Positions 17,360 to 27,400 of a stretch of 64,000 bases of DNA are shown here, one piece after another (position 1 is the first letter of the stretch; every line of letters begins with the position of its first letter). The notes under the pieces are model-generated. The model was not told the DNA's origin. It did no database searches and saw nothing but the letters and a program-made list of their open reading frames with translations. The position numbers and the translations under genes are program-made. Origin of the DNA: Tolypothrix sp. PCC 7712. GTDB lineage: Bacteria > Cyanobacteriota > Cyanobacteriia > Cyanobacteriales > Nostocaceae. The stretch covers positions 8,061,390 to 8,125,389 of the forward strand of contig NZ_CP063785.1 of NCBI RefSeq assembly GCF_025860405.1, given 5' to 3'.

Positions 17360-17446
17360 AATTACTTTTCGGTTAAGGAGAAAAAGGGGAATGGGAAAAG
17401 AGAAAGAAACAACCTTTCACCCTTACCCTTTAACCTTTTCCCCCAA
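17360..17446. mobile_element. MITE-like element, CAATACTT family, copy 2 (inverted, truncated)
   Basis: The segment begins AATTACTTTTCGGTTAAGGA and continues AAAGGGGAATGGGAAAAG. It aligns almost base for base with the reverse complement of the 11258-11383 element (CAATACTTATCGGTTAAGGG and onward) for about 85 bp. The far end is lost near the kinase stop codon (17451). It lies between the convergent SLH and kinase genes. Confidence 0.65.
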
Positions 17447-17450
17447 AAAT

Positions 17451-20400
17451 TTACATAGGTATTTGAATCAGGAATTCTGTACCTTCACCTAAAATAGAGT
17501 TACAAATCAAACGCCCGTTGTGAGTTTCTTCCACAATTTGACGTGCGATCGCTAATCCTAAACCAGTGCCTTTACCAACTCCTTTGGTGGTAAATAGATG
17601 ATCGAATATCTTGTGTTTGACTTCCTCAGACATTCCTGTACCGTTATCTTGAATGCTAATTACTGCTTGTTTACCATCTCCACTTTTAGTCGTGCGAATT
17701 GTAATTTGATTGGGGTTGGCTTGAATTTCGGCAAAGCTGCGTCCAGTATTTGACTCTTCTAAAGCATCGATCGCATTCGCCAACAAGTTCATAAATACTT
17801 GGTTTAATTGTCCGGCAAAGCATTCTACCATTGGTAGCTCCCCATATTCTTTGACAATCTCTATAGCTGGATGATGTTCGTTAGCTTTTAAGCGATGCTT
17901 GAGAATTAAAATTGTGCTGTCGATACCTTCGTGAATATTAAACGGGACTTTGTAGGCTTTATCGGCTCTGGAGAAAGTGCGTAAACTGGTGCTAATATTA
18001 CCAATGCGTTCAATGCCCAATGACATCGAATCTAGCAATTTAGGTAAATCTTCGCGCAGATATTCTAAGTCAATAGAGGCAATTTTATCTTCTATTGCCG
18101 CATTGTCATAGGGCAATGTTTCATATAACTCTATTAAATCAAACAAGTCTTGCACATAGTCTTTTGCTGGTTCCAAGTTACCAGCAATAAAGCCCACGGG
18201 ATTGTTAATTTCATGAGCTACACCAGCTACTAAATTACCTAAAGCTGACATCTTCTCATTCTGCACTAGTTGCAGTTGAGTTTGCTGGAGATGCTGAAGC
18301 GCTTGTTCGAGTTGAGTTGCTTGTTGACGAGTTTGCAGCAACAAGTCTGCTTGCTGGAGTGCTACCCCTAATTGAGCAGCTATTTGCTGGGCAAATTGAA
18401 TTTCCGAACCTCGCCACTCACGGGGGCGATCGCATTGGTGAACGCACAGCAAACCCCACAGTTCACCATTTTGAATAATTGCGACAACTAGGGAGGCTTT
18501 GACATGAAATTGTTCTAAAATCGCACGATGGCAATCTAGTACCTGGGCTGAATCTAAGTCAGCCATAGCGCAGATCCGCCCTTGTTTATAAAGGTTGGCG
18601 TAGTCTTCGCCAAAGCAATGATCTTTAACGTTAACAGCTAGAGCAGAAGGAAATTCGGGGATGACATCTTCGGCAATAAAGTGGCCATATTCATACTTGG
18701 ATTTTGCCTCAAATTGATAAATGCCAACGCGATCGGCATTTAAAATTCGTCGCATATTTTGGGTAACTGCACAAAATATGGCATCCAAGTCTAAAGACTC
18801 TCGCATCTGCGTTACCACATCAAACAAGGTTTTCTGTTTTTTGAGGGATTGTGCTAGTTTTTGGGCATTAGCTTGCGATTCTTGATAAAGGCGGGCATTT
18901 TCTAGAGAAATTGCTCCTTGAGTACATAATAAATTGAGTAAAGTGAGGCGATCGCTGGTAAAAGCTCCAACTGTCAGGTGATTTTCTAAATAAAGAATGC
19001 CTAGCAGCTTACCTTGGTGGATAATTGGCGTACACAACAAACTTTTGGGCTGTTGGGAAATAATGTAAGCATCAACCATCAAAATGGGATCTATGGTTGC
19101 ATTGTCAATGGTTGCGGCTTGCAGAGTGCGTTTAACACTGTTAATCAAAGAAATTGGGACATCTAGAGATTCTTCTAAAGGCAGCGATCGCATCAGTGTA
19201 GGTGATTCCCCTAATGTAGCAATGGCTTCTAGTACTAACTTTTCTTGTTTCTGTAGCAGTAATACACCTTTATCTGCACCAGCATTTTCCATGACTACAG
19301 ACAGCAAAGTTGAAAGTAGCTTTTCTAAATGAATTTCGCTAGAGAGAGCGTGAGAAGCTTTGATAATAGTTGCCAAATCGAGAAATTCTGAAACTGTATG
19401 ATCGCTTAATGTCGTGCTGCTGCTTTCAGAGACAGTACTAGCAATGGTTGTGGTTGCATTCAAAGAATATTGTTGTCTTTGCAACATACTCTTGAGCAAT
19501 TGGGGATAGCGCTGTTCTAAATCTTCGATTTTGGCTTTGGCTCCCCAACGAGCATAGCCGTAATAAGCTTCTTGTAGATAAGCTTGAGCTACTTTCTCTT
19601 TACCACAATCTAAATAGAAGCTAGCAGCAAGTTCATTAGCCAGTGCTTCGTCACGCAGATAACCATTTTCTTTAGCCCCTGCAATGGCGCGATCGTACAT
19701 TTCCATTGCTTGCCATTTTTCCCCAAATAGCCGTTGATATTCTGCCTCGACTAAATCAAATTTGTATTGGCAATTCATGGGCGCATAATGCGCCCAATTT
19801 TTCATTTTCTCTTGATTTGTTGTGATTTTTGCAACTAACTTCTCTTTGTCTACAACCAGATTTTCTCTATAGGCTGCCAACTGTGTCAGAGAATCATAAA
19901 AGTAAAATATGGGAACATAAGCAAAGCCTGCAGCACCATCTACATATTGTTCTGTAAGTGCAGCATCTGCAACCGCTTGTTGATAGTTGCCCAGCAAATA
20001 GTTCAACAGCAATTTATGAGAGTATAGATAAAAAACACCTAGTCTATCATTAGCTTGTAAATGCTGAGTTAGCATTTTTTCTTCGTCGTAATATTCTCCC
20101 TGTAAATATTCAATAACACTTCTGCCTGTGCGTAAATCATGTATTGATTGTTGCAACATTTGGAAATATTGTAAACAAGCTATCTGCTTAATTTGATTGA
20201 TAGAATCGCTCAAAGCAAATACTTCTCGTTGCAACTCAGATAATTCTTTTTCTATGCCTGCAAAATAGGTAAATCCGCAGTACATTACGGCTGAGTAGCC
20301 AGCAAATTGTAAATCCCCAGTTTCTAGACCAATATAATAAGCTGAACGCAAAGGTATTAAAGTTTCTTTGACAGCAATTTTCCAATGCTTGACAAACCCA

Positions 20401-23400
20401 TAAACCATAGATTGAACTTTACATTCCAGTTCTTTGGCTTTGAGTTGGGGTAATAAATCTAAAGCGAGTTTACCAAATTGATAACCTGTTTCAAAATCTC
20501 CTACTATGGCGCTAAGAATGAGAGCATAACAGGCATAACTATGGGTAGAAATGGCAGTATTGCCATATTTAATTGATAAACTTACCTGTTTAAAATAAAT
20601 TAACGGATAAAGTGCCGGCACTGCTAAATAGCTAGCTGCTGAGATGCTAGATAATATTTGCATCGCTGCTAACTGAATGCGATCGCTCATTACAGGTAAG
20701 TTAATTAATTCGGCAATTCCTTTGTCTTGCCAAAGGCTTTGAGTTGCTTGTAATCCGGCTATAATATCAGCTTGGCTGGGTTCTGTAGGAAATTCTATGC
20801 CCAATAATTTGAGAAATTGTAGCCCATTATTTACTGCTTCTACAGATTTATTTTGTGCTACCAAAGCCTGATTTTTAACGTCATATACTTTAACTTGATC
20901 CAATAGGCTTTTTGCTTCTTTAAGCAAAATTTCCGCTAATTTTTCCATCTCAGCAAAGTTACCACTGAGATAAGCAACTTCTACTGATGCTTCGTATAAA
21001 CTTAACGTCAAATTATATTGACTTTGCCAATAATCATCAGCTAATAACTGCCGCCCTATCGTCAAATATTCCCAAGCAGCACTGTAAGCCGTAGCATTCT
21101 TGGCTTTGTATCCTGCTTGGAAATTTAATTGAGCTAATTCATGTTTCTCATCCTGTGAAGTGAGTAATTCAACTCCTTGATTTAACTGATTGACAATCTG
21201 AAATATTTGCTCTTCTATTTGCGCTTTGGGAGTATTCTTTAACATTAATCTCCCGATATTTAAATGGGTAAATTTTTTCTGCGCTTCTGGAATGAGAAAA
21301 TAAGCTGCTTGTTGTACACGATCATGTAAAAACTTATAGGTAGGAGTTTGAGAATTTTGATATTTGAATGATTTGGTATCGGGATGATTCTCAACTTCTT
21401 GAAAGAACTTATAAACCTCACTTTGCGGTAAAATTAACCCAGATTCCAAAGCAGACCATAATTCTGCAGCAGCTGCTACTAGAGATTTTTGTCTTACAGT
21501 TGCTAGTGTCGTTAAATCAAAAGTGTTACCAATGCAAGCAGCTAATTTTAAAACATCTTGAGTGGCTGGAGGCAATTTCTGTAATTGCATAGACATAAAC
21601 TCAACCACATCATCTGTGAGTGCTAAGGCATTAACTTTAGCAATATCGCATTCCCAATAGCCTTGCTCGACATTAAAAGTAATTAATCCTTCTTCATATA
21701 AAACCTTGAGAAATTGATTGTTGAAAAAGGGATTACCTTGAGTTTTCTGATATACCAATTTTGTTAAAGGTAATGCCAGTTCCAGGGAACAACTCAGTGT
21801 ATCAGCAATTAGTTGGTTAATCTGAGATAATTTTAGAGGAGGTAATGTCAGGGTATTGATATTAGCCCCAGCTACTTGGATTTCATTTAAAGTTACTATT
21901 AAAGGATGAGCTGGAGAAACTTCATTATCTCGATAGGCTCCCATCAATAAGAGATAGCCAATATCGCTTTCGCTCATCAATAATTCCATCAACTTTAAAG
22001 AAGCCAAATCTGCCCATTGCAAATCATCAAGGAAGATGACAAGGGGGTGTTTTTTGGTAGTAAAAATAGCAATAAATTTTTGGAATAGTAAATTAAAACG
22101 ATTTTGAGATGCATTTCCTCCTAATTCAGGTACAGGTGGTTGCACACCAATAATTTGTTCTAATTCGGGAATTACTTCCACAATTACCTGTGCATTCTCA
22201 CCCAAGGCTGTGAGAACTTGACTTTTCCATTTTTGCAATTGTGCATCACTTTCTGACAGTAATTGCAGCATCAAATTACGTAAAGCTTGCACAAAAGCAG
22301 AGAAGGGAATATTGCGATTAAATTGGTCAAATTTACCTTTAATGAAGTAGCCTCGCTTCTGCACAATTGGCTTGTGAACTTCATTGACAACAGCAGTTTT
22401 CCCAATCCCAGAAAAGCCTGCTACTAATACCATTTCCTTAGCACCTATACTGACTCGCTTAAATGCTGTCAGCAGCTTTTCAACTTCTGCCGTTCTGCCA
22501 TAAAGTTTATCAGGGATAAGAAAGCGATCGCACACATCCCGCCTTCCAATCGGGAAACTTTCAATCTTAGCTGTTGTCTGTAGTTGTTCTAAGCAATTTT
22601 CTAAATCATATTTCAACCCTAAAGCACTCTGATAGCGGTCTTCCGCATTTTTCGCCAGCAGTTTCATCACAATATCGTAAAGTACCTGCGGTATTCCTTC
22701 CCTATTTCCTGTTCCCTGTTCCCTATTCCCTAATGCCGTAGGCATTTTAGCAATATGACAATGTACCAACTCCATCGGATCGTTTGATTGAAATGGTAAT
22801 TCTCCGGTGAGTATTTCGTAAAAAGTCACACCCAAAGAATAAAAGTCTGTACGGTAATCAATCCCGCGATTCATCCTCCCTGTCTGTTCTGGCGATAAAT
22901 AAGCGAGTGTGCCTTCCAATACATTAGGACTAATAAGTGTTTGAGTTTCTCGTGGTAGTAAAGATGCAATACTAAAGTCAATTAATTTAATTTGCTTGGT
23001 TTCGGGATTAATTAAAATATTCGCAGGTTTTATATCCTTATGAATAATGCGATGGCGGTAAAGAATATCTAATGTATTGCACAGTGCGATCGCAATTTGG
23101 AAAAACTCCATTAAGCTCAATACATTTGTTCTAATTTTATACCATTGGCTCAGAGCGATTCCGCCAAAATCCTCCATAACTAACACATAGCCATTCTGAT
23201 ATGCTTCCAGGCTGTATGTCCCAATAATTAGTGGTGATTGCAGATTTTTAGCAATAGTGTACTGATTGCGAAACTGTACCAATTCGTTGAAACTAGGATA
23301 AGAATTTTTTAATAGTTTCAATACCACAGGTTTATTGTCAGCCTCTCGAAATCCTCGATAAACCAGCGTTCTGGAACCGTTGTAGATTTCTTCACTAACG

Positions 23401-23444
23401 CGATAACCAGGAATATGAGGAATACTAACTTCGATGCTAACCAT
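17451..23444 (-). CDS. HstK-type Ser/Thr kinase, AAA-ATPase, GAF, histidine kinase (paralog 1)
   Basis: 1997 aa from the ATG at 23444 (MVSIEVSIPHIPGYR); a TTG would add 16 residues. In order: Ser/Thr kinase (about 10-270; Lys in VVLKLLK, HKDIKPANIL with D137, DFS at 156 where most kinases have DFG); AAA/MalT-like ATPase (about 310-620; GFSGIGKT 343-350, FLDDLQWAD); a long helical TPR-like region; GAF 1; a second, phytochrome-type GAF (VGIYQFEAKSKYEYGHFIAEDVI, GLLCVHQC); a histidine kinase with AGVAHEINNPVGF, QVFMNLLANAIDAL and GKGTGLGLAIA. Such proteins in Anabaena-type cyanobacteria are linked to stress and nitrogen responses; ligand and targets are unknown. No response regulator is adjacent. 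A repeat-derived insert lies after the kinase domain. Confidence 0.88.
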   Translation of the reverse strand: MVSIEVSIPHIPGYRVSEEIYNGSRTLVYRGFREADNKPVVLKLLKNSYPSFNELVQFRNQYTIAKNLQSPLIIGTYSLEAYQNGYVLVMEDFGGIALSQWYKIRTNVLSLMEFFQIAIALCNTLDILYRHRIIHKDIKPANILINPETKQIKLIDFSIASLLPRETQTLISPNVLEGTLAYLSPEQTGRMNRGIDYRTDFYSLGVTFYEILTGELPFQSNDPMELVHCHIAKMPTALGNREQGTGNREGIPQVLYDIVMKLLAKNAEDRYQSALGLKYDLENCLEQLQTTAKIESFPIGRRDVCDRFLIPDKLYGRTAEVEKLLTAFKRVSIGAKEMVLVAGFSGIGKTAVVNEVHKPIVQKRGYFIKGKFDQFNRNIPFSAFVQALRNLMLQLLSESDAQLQKWKSQVLTALGENAQVIVEVIPELEQIIGVQPPVPELGGNASQNRFNLLFQKFIAIFTTKKHPLVIFLDDLQWADLASLKLMELLMSESDIGYLLLMGAYRDNEVSPAHPLIVTLNEIQVAGANINTLTLPPLKLSQINQLIADTLSCSLELALPLTKLVYQKTQGNPFFNNQFLKVLYEEGLITFNVEQGYWECDIAKVNALALTDDVVEFMSMQLQKLPPATQDVLKLAACIGNTFDLTTLATVRQKSLVAAAAELWSALESGLILPQSEVYKFFQEVENHPDTKSFKYQNSQTPTYKFLHDRVQQAAYFLIPEAQKKFTHLNIGRLMLKNTPKAQIEEQIFQIVNQLNQGVELLTSQDEKHELAQLNFQAGYKAKNATAYSAAWEYLTIGRQLLADDYWQSQYNLTLSLYEASVEVAYLSGNFAEMEKLAEILLKEAKSLLDQVKVYDVKNQALVAQNKSVEAVNNGLQFLKLLGIEFPTEPSQADIIAGLQATQSLWQDKGIAELINLPVMSDRIQLAAMQILSSISAASYLAVPALYPLIYFKQVSLSIKYGNTAISTHSYACYALILSAIVGDFETGYQFGKLALDLLPQLKAKELECKVQSMVYGFVKHWKIAVKETLIPLRSAYYIGLETGDLQFAGYSAVMYCGFTYFAGIEKELSELQREVFALSDSINQIKQIACLQYFQMLQQSIHDLRTGRSVIEYLQGEYYDEEKMLTQHLQANDRLGVFYLYSHKLLLNYLLGNYQQAVADAALTEQYVDGAAGFAYVPIFYFYDSLTQLAAYRENLVVDKEKLVAKITTNQEKMKNWAHYAPMNCQYKFDLVEAEYQRLFGEKWQAMEMYDRAIAGAKENGYLRDEALANELAASFYLDCGKEKVAQAYLQEAYYGYARWGAKAKIEDLEQRYPQLLKSMLQRQQYSLNATTTIASTVSESSSTTLSDHTVSEFLDLATIIKASHALSSEIHLEKLLSTLLSVVMENAGADKGVLLLQKQEKLVLEAIATLGESPTLMRSLPLEESLDVPISLINSVKRTLQAATIDNATIDPILMVDAYIISQQPKSLLCTPIIHQGKLLGILYLENHLTVGAFTSDRLTLLNLLCTQGAISLENARLYQESQANAQKLAQSLKKQKTLFDVVTQMRESLDLDAIFCAVTQNMRRILNADRVGIYQFEAKSKYEYGHFIAEDVIPEFPSALAVNVKDHCFGEDYANLYKQGRICAMADLDSAQVLDCHRAILEQFHVKASLVVAIIQNGELWGLLCVHQCDRPREWRGSEIQFAQQIAAQLGVALQQADLLLQTRQQATQLEQALQHLQQTQLQLVQNEKMSALGNLVAGVAHEINNPVGFIAGNLEPAKDYVQDLFDLIELYETLPYDNAAIEDKIASIDLEYLREDLPKLLDSMSLGIERIGNISTSLRTFSRADKAYKVPFNIHEGIDSTILILKHRLKANEHHPAIEIVKEYGELPMVECFAGQLNQVFMNLLANAIDALEESNTGRSFAEIQANPNQITIRTTKSGDGKQAVISIQDNGTGMSEEVKHKIFDHLFTTKGVGKGTGLGLAIARQIVEETHNGRLICNSILGEGTEFLIQIPM

Positions 23445-23593
23445 AATAATTGGATTATTAAATCTGTGTTCCCAGAAATTTAGTATTCCCAACTATTTTC
23501 AGCATTTTATAAATGAGTAAATAAACTTTACCTCGCCCAGGTTAGATGTAAACAGCACTTACGCAACTGGCACAGTGATTCTCTGACATAAGA

Positions 23594-23659
23594 GTCAAGA
23601 GTCAAAAGTCAAGGGTCAAAAATTTAGGTTTTTTGGACTCTTGACTTTTGACCCTGGAC
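23594..23659. repeat. Long hairpin, GTCAAAAGTC family
   Basis: The left arm 23594-23617 (GTCAAGAGTCAAAAGTCAAG then GGTC) and the right arm 23636-23659 are complementary at 21 of 24 positions, with an 18-nt loop. A shorter relative is at 36170-36213, and fragments occur near 35870-35890 and 50117-50130. Confidence 0.6.
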
Positions 23660-24310
23660 AAACCTAAACGAAAAAAATATGACACTTGCGTAAGTTTTAG
23701 TAAAGAGTAGATAAATTGCATATCTCTAACAATCCAGTTTGAATTCTAGAACTATTTTTTACGTAGACAAGTAACAGAAAATAACGAATAAATTTATAGA
23801 GATTCTTTTCAAGCTCCTAATATTAGGAGCAGATTTGGCGAGATATATTGTTATTTATGCAAGTTAGCGCTCAAATACAGTTATAAATGCCTAAATTTGT
23901 CTCAAAAGCACTTGGCACCCCCAAAGTCAAAAACAGTGAGAGTGCCAAGTAGCTTTATGTTTAGGGTCTTTATAATGGCTGACCCCATTTAAAATGAGAG
24001 GTTTTATTGTTTATTTACAATCTCACGCAATCAGCAATAATTTCTAATACTTAACAATTTCTTTAGATTCTCAGGTAGAGAAATGTTTTCTAGTAACTGT
24101 TTTGCTATCTGATATCACCAATCACTCTCACAAAAAGGATTTGCGCTTGTGGATAATTCCTCGGGTATGTTCTTCAGTCTGCTGACAAGGCTGTACATTA
24201 ACTGTCAAAGCACCAGCATAGATTAAAAATTCTTCATAATCTGTAATAATAAAATGATTAGACATCAATCTCATCTGGAAAAGATTGTTGCAACACATCA
24301 AACATCTGCA

Positions 24311-24332
24311 GGGGCGCAAAGCTTTGCGCCCC
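24311..24332. repeat. Perfect palindrome, GGGGCGCAAA family
   Basis: GGGGCGCAAA, GC, TTTGCGCCCC: 22 bp, perfect. Related palindromes at 36071-36092 and 60255-60280 share the form GGGG(C/A)(G/A)CAAA...TTTG(T/C)GCCCC, so it is a dispersed repeat rather than a local accident. Confidence 0.65.
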
Positions 24333-24354
24333 TCTTCATAGATTCATGGCTAGT

Positions 24355-24465
24355 CAATACTGCTCGGTTAAGGATTGTCAACTCGGAATTTGGTTTGGGG
24401 AAAAGGTTAAAGGTTTTTTCTTGCCCTTTTCCCCTTCCCCTTTTGCCCTTAACCGACAAGTATTG
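24355..24465. mobile_element. MITE-like element, CAATACTT family, copy 3, with target duplication
   Basis: 111 bp. The left end CAATACTGCTCGGTTAAGG matches the complement of the right end CCCTTAACCGACAAGTATTG with two mismatches. It is flanked on both sides by CATGGCTAGT (24345-24354 and 24466-24475), a perfect 10-bp direct repeat exactly abutting the inverted repeats. That is the mark of transposition. The inner arms GGGGAAAAGG and CCTTTTCCCC can pair, giving a long hairpin. It lies 15 bp from the stop codon of the second kinase gene. There is no coding capacity, so it needs a transposase elsewhere. Confidence 0.8.
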
Positions 24466-24480
24466 CATGGCTAGTAGAGT

Positions 24481-27400
24481 TTACACGGGAATTTCGATGA
24501 CAAATTCCGTCCCTTCACCCAGAACAGAGTTACAGCTTAAACGCCCATTGTGGGTTTGTTCAACAATTTGACGCGCGATCGCTAATCCTAATCCGGTTCC
24601 TTTACCAACTTCTTTGGTGGTAAACAGATGATCAAAAATGCGATCGCGAATTGACTCGGGCATTCCTGGGCCGTTATCTTTGATGCCAATAATTGCTATG
24701 CGTCCATCATCAGAGATATCTGTACGAATAGTAATTTGCTGAGGATAAGCTTCTAAATCAGCAAAAGAAAGCCCCTCGCTGGCTGTATCTAAGGCATCAA
24801 TCGCATTACCCAAGATATTCATAAATACTTGATTGAGCTGCCCTAAAAAGCATTTAACCTGGGGTAAATCACCATAATCTTTGATTACCTGAATAGCTGG
24901 GCGTTTTTCTGAAGCTTTCAAGCGATATTTCAAAATCAACAGAGTACTTTCAATCCCCTCATGGAGATTGCAAGCAACTTTTTCCGATGTGTCCGCCCGT
25001 GAGAAGGTACGCAAACTGGTGCTAATATCTTTGATGCGTTCAGATGCAACTTTCATTGAATCCACCAGCTTGGGTAAATCGGCTGTTAGGAATTCTAAAT
25101 CAATTTCTTCGGCATGATCGATAACTGCAGGAGCGAGAATCGGGTTGTTTTCTTGCCACAATTGCAGATGGGTAAGTAAGTCTTGAATATACTGTTCAGT
25201 ATTATTCAAGCTACCTTTAAGAAAGCCTACAGGATTGTTAATTTCGTGGGCTACCCCTGCAACTAAATTACCTAAGGAAGCCATTTTCTCATTTTGTACC
25301 ATTTGCAGCTGTGTGTGCTTCAGTTGCTTCAGCATCTGTTCCAACTTTTGGGCATAATCTTGAGCTTGTTGGTAAAGATGGGCATTTTCTAGGGAGATGG
25401 CAGCTTGAGTACATAATAGTTGGATAACTTCTGTGCGATCGCGAGTAAAGGCTGCGATCGTTAATTGATTTTCTAAATACAATAAACCTATTAATTTGCC
25501 CTGATGCCAAATTGGTGTACACATCACACTTTTTGGTTGTTGCTGCATCAAATAAGGGTCAGCGATAAAATCAGTTTGGGAAGTTGCATCATCCAAAACC
25601 ACAGTTTTACCGCTACGTTTGACATAATTTACCAATGTTTCCGGAATCGCTTGACTAACTTCTAATGGTACAGTTTGCTGATTTGTACCTTCGTTTGTCG
25701 TAGCAATTGCTTCAATTAACCAATTGCCATCTCTAACTACTAATAAAACTGCCTTTTTTGCACCCGCATTTGTCATCAATACCTCCATGAGGGTATTGAG
25801 CAATTTTGCTAATTCAATTTCACTAGATAAAGCTTGTGAGGCTTTAAAAATAGTGCCAAAATCAAGATTTTTAGAAATACTACTACTGCTACTAGATCTA
25901 GTAGTTTGGATAGTTTGATTGAGATAGGAGGACGCGTCAATAGTAGAAATATAAGTTTCGCTCAGTTGGAAGCGATGATTTTGAGCTTGAAATATCGGCA
26001 ATAACAGTTCAGAATAGCGTTTTTCTAAATCTTGAATTTTGGCTTTGGCACCCCAATGAGCATAGCAGTAGTAAGCTTCTTGCATATAAAATTGAGCTAC
26101 CTTATCTTTACCCCATGCCAAATAAAACTTAGCTGTCAGTTCATTAGCAAGTGCTGCTTCTTGCAAGTACTGATTTTCTTTAGCCAGGATAATAGCGCGG
26201 TCGTAATATTCAATAGCTTCCGCTTTTTGCCCTAATACTCGATGTTTTTCTGCTGCAATTAAACAGAATTTATGCTCATAATTTGCAGGAGCGTAATTAG
26301 CCCATTTTCTCAGTTTTTCTAGATTGTTGGTGACATATTCAATCATAGATTCTTGCTGTGAAGATGGTGAATCTGGATACAAAGCCAATTGTGTCAACAA
26401 TTCATAGAAATAAAAAGTTGGAATCACAGCCAAGCTAGTAATGCTGCTGAAATACTGCTTCACTACATTGGCGTTTTCTACAGCTTGGTCATATTCGCCA
26501 AATAAATAGCAAAGAATCAACTTACAAAAATGAGCCTGACAAATAATGCTGAATTGATTAGCAGCATAATGTAATGGTAACATTTCTGCTTCGTTGTAGC
26601 TTTCACCAATCAACAAACAAGGATTATCTGCCATTCCTAGTAAGTTAAAAACCGATTGTTGGTAAATACTATTAAAGTTCAAGTATGTGGTTTGCTTTAA
26701 TTGCTTCATAACATTGGCATAATTGCTCATAGCTTGCGCTAATTCGCCCAATTCTTGACCACTTAAGTAAGCGTATCTACCAAACACATAAGCAGACATC
26801 ATCGCATATTCAATATCTCCTGTTTCTAAACCGCAAGTGTATGCTTCTAATAAAGAATTTAAGGTTTCTTTGAGATGAACTTTCCAATGTCTAATAAAAC
26901 AATTGACAGCAAAAATAGTTTTTGATTTTAGCTTCACTGCATGAAGTTGATTGACTAACTCTAATGCTAGTTGTCCCAACTCATAGCCTGCATCAATTTC
27001 GCCTAATACGCCGCATAACATCAAGCCATAGGTAGCATAAGCATAGGTAGATTCTGGCGCATTACCGTAGCTGAGAGATAGTTGAACTTGCTTGAGTACA
27101 ATTAGCCTAAATAACTCAGGAGCAGCTTGATAAGCAACAGAAATAATATTAGAAAGAATTTGCATCCCAGCTTTAATAGTGACATCTGTCATTACTGGTA
27201 GTGCGAGCAAATCTGCCGAAGTTCTATTTGCTAATAGACGCTTGGTCACATCCAACTCATGCTCTATATTGCTTTTATCAGGGTGTTTCGGTAATTCTAT
27301 ACCTAACATTGCCAACACATTCAGCGCGACTTGTAAAGCGTCAAGATGCTTACTCTGTGCCATATGAGCTTGAATCTTAATGTTATAAATAGGCACTTGT

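Larger units (their letters stand above)
23445..24480. other. Intergenic region between the two multi-kinase genes
   Basis: About 1 kb with no supported gene. It contains a 24-bp-arm hairpin (23594-23659), a 22-bp perfect palindrome (24311-24332) and a MITE with a 10-bp duplication (24355-24465). The remainder is AT-rich and presumably holds the promoter of the left kinase gene. Confidence 0.5.

Noticed and set aside
24128..24571. Small frames between and into the kinase genes
   Set aside because: They cross the palindrome and MITE and overlap the kinase 3' end antisense; no domain or start signals.
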